DNA of 21,900 bases, from assembly GCA_009693345.1 (NCBI GenBank), contig SHXL01000016.1, positions 1-21,900 on the forward strand, given 5' to 3'. The number at the start of each line of letters is the position of its first letter. The stretch's first letter is position 1. Positions 6,555 to 13,528 of this stretch are shown here, piece by piece. Below the pieces are notes generated by a model. The model worked only from the letters and a program-made list of their open reading frames with translations. It was not told the DNA's origin and searched no databases. This stretch comes from Betaproteobacteria bacterium (lineage in GTDB: Bacteria > Pseudomonadota > Gammaproteobacteria > Burkholderiales > SG8-39). Made by a program: the position numbers and the translations under genes.

Positions 6555-8133
6555 TTACGACTATATCGTTGTCGGCGCCGGTTCGGCCGGTTGCGTGCTG
6601 GCGAATCGCCTCACGGCGGGCGGTCGCACGACGGTGCTGCTGCTCGAGGCGGGGCCGCGCGATACCAATCCCTGGATCCACGTTCCGCTCGGCTACGGCA
6701 AGCTGTTTGCCCGGCGCGACGTCAACTGGGCCTACGAGTCCGAGCCCGAGCCGCAGCTGAACGGGCGCAGGATCTTCACGCCGCGCGGCAAGGTGCTGGG
6801 CGGCTCTTCGTCGATCAATGGCCTGGTCTACATTCGCGGCCAGCCCGAGGATTTCGACGGCTGGGGCATTCCCGGCTGGGGCTGGAAGGATCTGCTGCCC
6901 TACTTCATCAAGTCCGAGGACCAGCAGCGCGGCGCGAACCAGTGGCACGGCACGGGCGGCCCGCAGGCGGTCTCCGATCCGCCGGACCGGCACGAGCTCG
7001 CCGACGCGTTCATCGACGCGGCCGCGGCGCTCGGCGTGCCGCGCAACGCCGATTTCAACGGCGCGGCGCAGGAGGGAACCGGCTATTACCAGGCCACCGC
7101 GCGCAACGGCCGGCGCTGCAGCACCGCCACGGGCTACCTGCGGCCGGCGGAGAAGCGCACGAATCTCAAGGTGGAAACCGGCGCACTTGCCGGAAGGATT
7201 TTGTTTTCAGATCGAAAAGCCTTTGCAGTTGAATACATGAAGGGTGAAGAGAAATTTCAGGCAAAGGCAAATCGCGAAATCCTGGTCTGCGGCGGCTCCT
7301 TCAACTCGCCGCAGCTGCTGCAGCTCTCGGGCGTGGGGCCGCGCGCGCTGCTCGAGCGCCACGGCATCCCGGTCCTGCTCGATGCGCCGGGCGTCGGCGC
7401 CGACCTGCAGGACCATTTCTATGGCCGCACGTTCTGGCGCTGCACCAGGCCGATCACGCTCAACGACGACATGGCGAGCCTGTGGCGGCAGGCGGCGATC
7501 GGCCTGCGCTACCTGCTGTGGCGCCGGGGCCCGCTCACCGTCAGCGCGGGATATGCGGCCGCGTTCGTGCGCACGCGGCCGGAACTCGCGCGCCCCGACG
7601 CCCAGATCTACTTCATCAATTTTTCCACCGCGCGGCGCGGCGGCGTGCTGCACCCGTTCTCCGGATTCACGCTGTCGCTGTCGCAGCTGCAGCCCGAGTC
7701 GCGCGGCAGCATCGCGATCCGCTCGGCAGACCCGCGCGAGGCGCCCGCTATCCGCTACAACTATCTCGCCACCGAAAACGATTGCCGCATGATGGTCGAC
7801 GGCCTCAAGTTCATCCGCCGCCTCGCGGCCACGCCGCCGCTGGCGGGTTACGTCGCCGCCGAGGAATTTCCGGGGCCGCGCGTGCAGAGCGATGCGGACT
7901 GGCTCGCCTTCTGCCGCGAGTCGGGCGACACCGTATTTCATCCGACCTCGACCTGCCGCATGGGAACGGTGGTCGACGAGCAGCTGCGCGTGAAGGGCCT
8001 TGCGGGCCTGCGCGTGGTGGATGCGTCGGTCATGCCCGCGGTGGTCTCGGGCAACATCAATGCCGCCGTGATTGCCGTCGCGGAAAAAGCGGCCGATCTG
8101 ATACACTCGAATCAAGGAGGAGGGACATCATGA
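6544..8133 (+). CDS. GMC-family FAD-dependent alcohol/choline dehydrogenase-like oxidoreductase
   Basis: The 529-residue flavoprotein starts at GTG 6544 inside the end of the preceding gene; no ATG is in frame near the conserved N-terminus. Motifs in order: the FAD-binding GAGSAG at 11-16, PRGKVLGGSSSINGLVYIRG (GMC signature 1), the second signature GGSFNSPQLLQLSGVGP, and the active-site pair H466 in HPTSTCRMG and N504 in VSGNINAAV. These enzymes oxidise alcohols to aldehydes, passing electrons to oxygen or a quinone. There is no signal peptide, so it is probably cytosolic or membrane-peripheral. An AT-rich, rare-codon stretch occurs at about 7195-7280 between the FAD and substrate parts. Substrate is unknown; the direct coupling to an importer gene set suggests it acts on the imported compound or a close derivative. 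Confidence 0.92.
   Translation: MADSYDYIVVGAGSAGCVLANRLTAGGRTTVLLLEAGPRDTNPWIHVPLGYGKLFARRDVNWAYESEPEPQLNGRRIFTPRGKVLGGSSSINGLVYIRGQPEDFDGWGIPGWGWKDLLPYFIKSEDQQRGANQWHGTGGPQAVSDPPDRHELADAFIDAAAALGVPRNADFNGAAQEGTGYYQATARNGRRCSTATGYLRPAEKRTNLKVETGALAGRILFSDRKAFAVEYMKGEEKFQAKANREILVCGGSFNSPQLLQLSGVGPRALLERHGIPVLLDAPGVGADLQDHFYGRTFWRCTRPITLNDDMASLWRQAAIGLRYLLWRRGPLTVSAGYAAAFVRTRPELARPDAQIYFINFSTARRGGVLHPFSGFTLSLSQLQPESRGSIAIRSADPREAPAIRYNYLATENDCRMMVDGLKFIRRLAATPPLAGYVAAEEFPGPRVQSDADWLAFCRESGDTVFHPTSTCRMGTVVDEQLRVKGLAGLRVVDASVMPAVVSGNINAAVIAVAEKAADLIHSNQGGGTS
8114..8124 (+). promoter_or_regulatory. Strong Shine-Dalgarno before the Liv-type binding protein
   Basis: AAGGAGGAGGG lies five bases before ATG 8130, inside the last codons of the GMC gene. 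It is the strongest ribosome binding site in the window, as expected for a periplasmic binding protein needed in excess over the other transporter parts. Confidence 0.7.
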
Positions 8134-9419
8134 CGCATAGCAAAATTCTCGCCGCGGCGGCAGTCGCGGCGCTTTCCGTATCGGGCGTCCAGGCCCAGCA
8201 AAAGGAAATCAAGGTCGGGGTGATCTACGACTACACCGGCGCGTTCGCCGCCGGCGGCTCCGAGGCCGCCGGCGTGGGCACCAAGATTGCCATCGACATG
8301 CTGAACGAAAAGGGCGGCGTCGAAGGCTACAAGATCGTGCCGATCTACGCTGACGCGCAGTCCAAGACCGAGGTCGCGATCAACGAGATGACGCGCCTGC
8401 TCGACCAGGAGAAGGTGCACATCATCATGGGCGTGTTCTCCAGCGCGCATTGCGTGCCGATGGCGCAGCGCGCGGACGCGAGCAAGAAATTCATGTGGGC
8501 CAACGTCTGCGTCGCCTCGGCGGTGTTCAAGGACAAGAAGCTCTCCTACGTGTTCCGCCCGCAGGTGCACTCCGACCAGTTCGGCGAGGCCTCGTGCTCC
8601 TACATCGCGGAGAACGCCAGGGAAAAGCTCGGCATGGATCCGAAGAAGGTCAAGGTCGCGATCATCTATGAGGACGGTCCCTACGGCGCCGGCGTGGCGA
8701 TGGGCAACGAGGCCAAGTGCAAGGCGCTCGGCATGGACGTGACGCTGAAGGAAGGCTATGCCGCCTCCTCGCCCGACCTCTCCAGCCTGGTGACCAAATT
8801 GAAGCGCGCGCGCGCTGACATCCTGCTGCACACCGGTTACAACCCGGACATCACGCTCTTCCTGCGCCAGGCGCGCGAGCAGGGCCTGAAGTTCAAGGGC
8901 ATCATCGGACACGGCGCGGGCTACGGTCAGATCGGCAAGCTGACGGAGACCTTCGGCGCCGATGTGAACTATTTCTTCAACGTCGACCCGGTGGCGGCGC
9001 AGCTGCTGGATCCGAAGACCCTGAAGCCGGGCCTGGGCGACCTCACCAAGGAAATGGTGAAGCGCTACCAGGCGGCGAAAGGCCCGGCGGACGTTCCGCC
9101 GCACGCCTCGATGGGCTTCAACCAGTCGTGGATCCTGTTCACCGACGTGCTGCCGCGCGCCATCAAGAAGCACGGCGGCATCGATCCCGAGGCGCTGAGG
9201 AAGGCGTCCAACGAGACCGATATCCCGATGGGCGGCACGATCCAGGGCTATGGCGTCAAGTTCTTCGGGCCGGGCACGCCGATGGCCGGCCAGAACGAGC
9301 GTTCCTCACCGGTGGTGATGCAGTACGTCAACGGCCGTACCTACGTGGCGTGGCCGAAGGCGATCCGCACCACCGACCCTATCTTCCCCTTTCCGAAGGG
9401 CCATCCTTACGCGATGTAG
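8130..9419 (+). CDS. Liv-type ABC transporter substrate-binding protein (Peripla_BP_6)
   Basis: The 429-residue protein has a clear Sec signal peptide (KILAAAAVAALSVSGVQAQ) followed by KEIKVGVIYDYTGAFAAGG, the usual first strand and loop of LivJ-like periplasmic binding proteins. Further family segments are GTKIAIDMLNEKGGVEGYKI, ADAQSKTEVAINEMTRLL, IIMGVFSSAHC and VAIIYEDGPYGAGVA. It would bind the ligand in the periplasm and hand it to the permeases encoded just downstream. It is somewhat longer than amino acid binders, like subgroups often found beside aromatic or organic-acid catabolic genes. The ATG overlaps the TGA of the GMC gene. Cysteines near SSAHC, NVCVAS and EASCSY could form disulfides. 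The ligand is unknown. Confidence 0.92.
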   Translation: MTHSKILAAAAVAALSVSGVQAQQKEIKVGVIYDYTGAFAAGGSEAAGVGTKIAIDMLNEKGGVEGYKIVPIYADAQSKTEVAINEMTRLLDQEKVHIIMGVFSSAHCVPMAQRADASKKFMWANVCVASAVFKDKKLSYVFRPQVHSDQFGEASCSYIAENAREKLGMDPKKVKVAIIYEDGPYGAGVAMGNEAKCKALGMDVTLKEGYAASSPDLSSLVTKLKRARADILLHTGYNPDITLFLRQAREQGLKFKGIIGHGAGYGQIGKLTETFGADVNYFFNVDPVAAQLLDPKTLKPGLGDLTKEMVKRYQAAKGPADVPPHASMGFNQSWILFTDVLPRAIKKHGGIDPEALRKASNETDIPMGGTIQGYGVKFFGPGTPMAGQNERSSPVVMQYVNGRTYVAWPKAIRTTDPIFPFPKGHPYAM

Positions 9420-9425
9420 CTCGAA

Positions 9426-10184
9426 GTGCTTGAGGTCAGCGGCCTAACCAAAAGGTTCGGCGGTTTCACAGCGGTCTCCGGGGTCTCGTTCTCCCTCAAG
9501 GAGGGCGAGATCCTCGGGCTGATCGGCCCCAACGGTTCGGGCAAGAGCACCACCTTCAACCTGATCGCCGGGCTGCACGCGCCCTCGGCCGGTTCGGTGC
9601 GCCTCAATGGCGAAGAGATCGGCGGGCTGCTGCCGGCCGCGATCTGCCACCGTGGAATCGCGCGTACCTTCCAGATTCCGCGCCCGTTCCGCAAGCTTTC
9701 TTTGATTGAAAATGTCGTCCTCGCGGCCTTTTACGGGCAAGAGGAAAGACCTTCCAGGGGAAAAGCGCATGAATTCGCAAGAGAATCCCTGAATCTCGTC
9801 GGCCTGCCGATCGAGGAAAGCGCGCGCGTGGACGGCCTGGGCGCCGCGGGCCTGAAGAAGCTGGAACTCGCGCGCGCGCTCGCCACCCAGCCCAGGGTGT
9901 TGCTGGCCGACGAATCCCTCGGCGGCCTGGACCACGCCGAGATGGAGCAGGCGGCCGACATGCTGTCCATGATCCGCCGGGAAAAGGGCATCACCATCAT
10001 CTGGGTCGAGCACATCATGGGCGTGCTGATGCGCGTGGTGGACCGCTGCATCGTGCTGGACCACGGCGAGTTGATCGCGCAGGGCAAGCCCGCCGAGGTG
10101 GCGCACGACCCGAAGGTCATCGAGGTGTATCTCGGAACCGACGCCGCCGACGTGCAGAAGACGGTCGCGGACAGGACGCAGTAA
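9426..10184 (+). CDS. Liv-type ABC transporter ATPase 1 (LivG-like)
   Basis: GTG 9426 follows the binding-protein stop by six bases; no good Shine-Dalgarno is seen, so coupled translation is likely. The 252-residue protein has Walker A GPNGSGKST (37-45), the Q-loop region ARTFQIPRPF typical of LivG, Walker B LLADESLGGLD and the switch histidine in IIWVEHIMGVLM. The ABC signature, normally LSGGQ, reads LGAAG before LKKLELARALA, so the serine and second glycine are missing. The partner at 10184 keeps a normal signature, giving an asymmetric pair of ATP sites. The segment between Q-loop and signature (9700-9800) uses AT-rich codons such as AGA, AAA and TTG, unlike the rest of the gene. Confidence 0.9.
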   Translation: MLEVSGLTKRFGGFTAVSGVSFSLKEGEILGLIGPNGSGKSTTFNLIAGLHAPSAGSVRLNGEEIGGLLPAAICHRGIARTFQIPRPFRKLSLIENVVLAAFYGQEERPSRGKAHEFARESLNLVGLPIEESARVDGLGAAGLKKLELARALATQPRVLLADESLGGLDHAEMEQAADMLSMIRREKGITIIWVEHIMGVLMRVVDRCIVLDHGELIAQGKPAEVAHDPKVIEVYLGTDAADVQKTVADRTQ

Positions 10185-10888
10185 TGCTCGCGCTCAGCAA
10201 CGTATCCGCGGGCTACGGTTCTTTCCAGGCGCTGTTCGGCGTCAGCCTCGAAGTGAAGGCGGGCGAATCGGTCGCGGTGATCGGACCCAACGGCGCGGGC
10301 AAGACCACGCTGCTGCGCGCGATCTCGAAACTGATCGTACTCACCGCGGGCGAAGTGACGATGGAGGGGCGCTCGCTCAGGCGCGTGGCGCCGCACGAGG
10401 TGATCGCGACCGGCATCGCACACGTGCCGGAGAACCGGCGGCTTTTCCCTCGACTGACGGTCGAGGAGAATTTGAAGATGGGCGCTTTCCTGGTTTCTTC
10501 CAGAAATCGATACGCGGAAAGAAAAAAGTTTGTCTTCAATTTGTTTCCAAGAATGGAAGAACGTCGAAACCAGCTGGCCGGCACGCTCTCGGGCGGCGAG
10601 CAGCAAATGTGCGCCATCGGCCGGGCGCTGATGTCCGGGCCGAAGCTGCTGCTGCTGGACGAGCCCTCGGCGGGGCTCGCGCCGGTGATCGTGCAGTCGA
10701 TCATGCAGATGGTGAAACGCATCTGCGCCGAGGGCTACACCGTGCTGATCGTCGAGCAGAACATCCGCCAGGTGCTCAAGGTGGTGGACCGCGCCTACCT
10801 GCTGGAGACCGGGCGCATCAAGAAGAGCGGCGCCTCGGCCGAGCTGCTCGCCTCCGACGATATCCGCAAGACCTACCTCGGGATCTAG
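10184..10888 (+). CDS. Liv-type ABC transporter ATPase 2 (LivF-like)
   Basis: ATG 10184 overlaps the preceding TAA (TAATG). The 234-residue protein is LivF-like: Walker A GPNGAGKTT, the family segment IAHVPENRRLFPRLTVEENL, the canonical signature LSGGEQQMCAIGRALM, Walker B LLLLDEPSAGLAP and the switch region VLIVEQNIRQVL, where Q replaces histidine as usual in LivF (the EQN form). It couples ATP hydrolysis to import with the first ATPase. Bases 10465-10575, encoding the variable helical segment SSRNRYAERKKFVFNLFPRM, form an AT-rich, rare-codon island. It is followed two bases later by the first permease gene. Confidence 0.93.
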   Translation: MLALSNVSAGYGSFQALFGVSLEVKAGESVAVIGPNGAGKTTLLRAISKLIVLTAGEVTMEGRSLRRVAPHEVIATGIAHVPENRRLFPRLTVEENLKMGAFLVSSRNRYAERKKFVFNLFPRMEERRNQLAGTLSGGEQQMCAIGRALMSGPKLLLLDEPSAGLAPVIVQSIMQMVKRICAEGYTVLIVEQNIRQVLKVVDRAYLLETGRIKKSGASAELLASDDIRKTYLGI

Positions 10889-10890
10889 CG

Positions 10891-11757
10891 ATGGAAATCT
10901 TCGACATATTCCTCCTCGAAGCGGTGCTGAACGGCATCCTGCTGGGCGGCCTGCTCGCGCTGCTTTCGCTCGGCCTGAACCTGATTTTTGGCGTCATCGA
11001 CGTGGTGTGGATCTGCTACGCCGAGATGATCATGATCGGCATGTACGCGGTCTATGCGCTGCACGTGCAGCAGCACTGGCCGCTCCTCGCCGCGATGGCC
11101 GCGGGCATCGCCATCGTCGCGCTGCTTGGCGCGCTCATGCACCAGTTCGTGATCCGGCCAGTGCTCTCCGCCGAGCCGATCAACCAGCTGCTGGTGACGG
11201 GCGGGGTGCTGTTCTTCCTGCAGGCGGCGGCGACACTCGCCTTTGGCATCGAGTTCAAGAACCTCGGCGTGCGGCTGCCGCCGGTGGTGATCGGAGAAAT
11301 GTCGTTCTCGTTTCCGCGCATCATCGCTTTCGCGATGGCGCTCGCGGGCGTCGCGGCGACCTGGCTGCTGCTCACCCGCACCTACATTGGCACCGCGATC
11401 CGCGCCATCAGCCAGGACCGCGGCATCATGCCGCTGATGGGAGTGAATCCCGGGCGCGTCTTCGTCGTCACTTCGGCGCTGGGCGGCTCGCTCGCGGGCC
11501 TGAGCGCCTGCCTGCTGGTGCTGCAGTACGACATCCATCCGGCGATCGGCCTGTCGTTCGGCCCGATCACCTTCCTCATCTGCGTCCTCGGCGGACTGGG
11601 CAACATGCTCGGGGGGCTCGTCGCCGCGTTCATCTTCGCGCAATTCATCTCGGTGGGCGGGTTCTTCTTCGCCATCGAATGGGGCTACGTGATCGCGTTC
11701 GTCTTCTTCATCGCGGTGATGTTCTGGCGCCCGCAGGGCATCCTCGGAGGGAAGTGA
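10891..11757 (+). CDS. Liv-type branched-chain amino acid/organic acid ABC permease 1 (LivH-like)
   Basis: The 288-residue membrane protein starts with LLEAVLNGILLGGLLALLSLGLNLIFGVIDVVW, the usual LivH opening, and has about eight hydrophobic segments. The cytoplasmic loop GTAIRAISQDRGIMPLMGVN carries the coupling-helix pattern (AI..D...A..MGV) that contacts the ATPases, and GPITFLICVLGGLGNMLGGLVAA is the standard C-terminal signature. It would form half of the inner-membrane channel. ATG 10891 is two bases after the LivF-like stop. Codon use is uniformly GC-rich. Confidence 0.93.
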   Translation: MEIFDIFLLEAVLNGILLGGLLALLSLGLNLIFGVIDVVWICYAEMIMIGMYAVYALHVQQHWPLLAAMAAGIAIVALLGALMHQFVIRPVLSAEPINQLLVTGGVLFFLQAAATLAFGIEFKNLGVRLPPVVIGEMSFSFPRIIAFAMALAGVAATWLLLTRTYIGTAIRAISQDRGIMPLMGVNPGRVFVVTSALGGSLAGLSACLLVLQYDIHPAIGLSFGPITFLICVLGGLGNMLGGLVAAFIFAQFISVGGFFFAIEWGYVIAFVFFIAVMFWRPQGILGGK

Positions 11758-11758
11758 A

Positions 11759-12754
11759 TTGAAATATTTCCTGCTCGCCCTGCTCGCCCTGCTGGCCGGA
11801 ACGCCTTTCTACGGCCTGGGCAACTATCCGCTGCACCTGGTGATCATGTGCCTGCTGTGGGGCTACGTGTACACCAGCTGGTCGATCATGGGGCGACTCG
11901 GGCTCGTGAGCTTCGGCCACGGGGCTTTCCTCGGCATCGGCGCCTACTCGGTGGTGATGCTGTGGAACCATTTCGGCGTCTCGCCGTGGATCGGCGCGAT
12001 CGCCGGCGTCGTGGTCTCCGTGATCGTCGCGGTGATCATCGGCCTGCCGTGCTTCCGCTTCAAGATCGTCGGCCACTATTTCGCGCTGGTGACGCTGGCG
12101 CTCTCCGAGGTGACGCGCCTGATAATCGTCGCGCTACGCGACCAGACCGGAGGCTCGCTCGGCGCCACGCCCAACACCGCGCTCGCGCAGGGCAACGCCT
12201 GGTCGCTGGGTGCGCTCCAGTTCTCGGAAAAGATCGTCTGGTTCTACGCGATCCTCGCCGTCTGGCTCGCCGGCCTCTGGGTCTGGGCGAAAGTGGACCG
12301 CGGCATGACGCGGCTTGCGCTGGAGGCGATCAGCCAGGAGGAGGAAGCCGCCGCCTCGATCGGCATCAACGTGACGCGCTCGAAGCTCTTCGTCACGCTG
12401 ATTTCAGCGGTGATGACCAGCATCGGCGGCGTGCTCTACGCGCAGTACCAGCTCTACATCAATCCCGAGACGGTGTCGGGCATCAGCATCAGCCTGCAGA
12501 TGGTGTTCGGGGTGATTGCGGGCGGCATGTACGTGATGCTCGGGCCGACGGTGGGCGCGGTGTTCACGCTGCTGCTGGCCGAAGGCCTGCGCCTCGCGCT
12601 GGGGGATTCCTTCAAGCAGTTCCCGGCGCTCGACCTCGCGATCTACGGCCTGATGCTGGTGCTGTTCATCATCCACATGCCCAAGGGCATCCTCGGCACC
12701 GCAGCGCAAATCTGGCAGCGCCGCGCCGCGGCTAAAGCACCCGCTCGAGGCTGA
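11759..12754 (+). CDS. Liv-type ABC permease 2 (LivM-like)
   Basis: TTG 11759 is taken as the start because the product opens directly with a hydrophobic segment KYFLLALLALLAG, there is a GGAGG at 11746-11750 eight bases upstream, and no ATG or GTG lies in frame nearby. The 331-residue protein contains GRLGLVSFGHGAFLGIGAYS, the LivM signature, then FRFKIVGHYFALVTLALSEV and the coupling loop MTRLALEAISQEEEAAASIGINV. It completes the importer (binding protein, two ATPases, two permeases). The 3' end overlaps the convergent minus-strand gene by 23 bases, so no terminator can lie between them without being in coding sequence. Confidence 0.92.
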   Translation: MKYFLLALLALLAGTPFYGLGNYPLHLVIMCLLWGYVYTSWSIMGRLGLVSFGHGAFLGIGAYSVVMLWNHFGVSPWIGAIAGVVVSVIVAVIIGLPCFRFKIVGHYFALVTLALSEVTRLIIVALRDQTGGSLGATPNTALAQGNAWSLGALQFSEKIVWFYAILAVWLAGLWVWAKVDRGMTRLALEAISQEEEAAASIGINVTRSKLFVTLISAVMTSIGGVLYAQYQLYINPETVSGISISLQMVFGVIAGGMYVMLGPTVGAVFTLLLAEGLRLALGDSFKQFPALDLAIYGLMLVLFIIHMPKGILGTAAQIWQRRAAAKAPARG

Positions 12755-13469
12755 CGCCCCGCAGGTCCATCTCGAATTCAAGTTCCGCGATCGGCGGCCG
12801 GCAGTAGTGCCAGGTGAGGCTGCTCGGCCCGATGTGCTCTTGAATTCGTCCGATCTGGCTTTTCACGTCCTGCACTGTATAGAGCTGGCTCACCGTCGCC
12901 CGAGACCAGGACGCGCCCAATCCCTTCAGCCGCGCATCCATGATGCCGAGCACCCAGTCGGCCTTCTTCGCCATCCCCGCCGGTGACACATCGCCGCGTG
13001 CGACGATGTCCTCGGGAAAGTGCCCGCCCTCGGGCCACTCGCCGCTGCCCGCGACGACGAACGATCCGCTCTCCTGCGACGGCACCGTATAGCAGAAGGC
13101 GTAGAAGCACGGCTCGGCCGGCGGATCTATTTCCGGCGCGACATTGGAGCGCGCCACCGGATTTTTTCCATTGCGATACAGACCCCACTGCTCCAGCACC
13201 GCGACGTAGCCCTTGTTGAATTCGCCGAAGCCGGAAAAGGTGAACGGTTTGGGCGAACGCAGTTCGGCCGCGCACAACGCCGTCAGGGGCCTTTGAATAT
13301 TCTTCAGATATTTTGAAACAAGGTCGAACCCCTGCGCGACGGGGACAGGCCGGGCAAAGCGTACCCGCTCGATGGCGAACCCCGGCAGCGCCGCCACGCC
13401 CTGCGAATAGGGGAACACGCCCTCGAGAAAGCTGAAGCCGCCGTCAGGAAAGGCGATCAATGCGCTCAT
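12732..13469 (-). CDS. CnbZ-like protein, possible 2-aminomuconate-type deaminase (Rid-related)
   Basis: The 245-residue product begins with ATG at 13469-13467 and ends at TAG 12734-12732. I recognise it only tentatively: the overall pattern (IAFPDGGFSFLEGVFPYSQG, RVRFARPVP, NPVARSNVAPEIDPPAEP, SFVVAGSGEWPEG, TVSQLYTVQDV, SLTWHYCRPP) resembles proteins labelled 2-amino-5-chloromuconate deaminase CnbZ, and the N-x-P-x-R-S plus LYTVQD segments recall YjgF/Rid-fold proteins. CnbZ releases ammonia from aminomuconate in nitrobenzene and aminophenol catabolism. There is no signal peptide. It is encoded opposite to and converging on the importer operon and divergent from the sensor kinase gene, with 59 bases between starts. 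A small AT-rich island is present at 13285-13325. Confidence 0.55.
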   Translation of the reverse strand: MSALIAFPDGGFSFLEGVFPYSQGVAALPGFAIERVRFARPVPVAQGFDLVSKYLKNIQRPLTALCAAELRSPKPFTFSGFGEFNKGYVAVLEQWGLYRNGKNPVARSNVAPEIDPPAEPCFYAFCYTVPSQESGSFVVAGSGEWPEGGHFPEDIVARGDVSPAGMAKKADWVLGIMDARLKGLGASWSRATVSQLYTVQDVKSQIGRIQEHIGPSSLTWHYCRPPIAELEFEMDLRGVSLERVL

Positions 13470-13485
13470 GGTGAAGCAACTCTAC

Positions 13486-13491
13486 TATGAT
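13486..13491 (+). promoter_or_regulatory. Possible -10 element for the sensor kinase transcript
   Basis: TATGAT matches TATAAT at five of six positions and lies about 38 bases before ATG 13529 in the 59-base divergent gap. No convincing -35 element is seen at the right distance, so this is weak. Confidence 0.22.
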
Positions 13492-13528
13492 GGGCGCGGG
13501 AGCATCGGTTCCGACGGGGAGGCGGCCG

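Noticed and set aside
11741..11762. An intrinsic terminator between the two permease genes
   Set aside because: No stem followed by T-run; GGAGG here serves as ribosome binding site for the TTG start at 11759.
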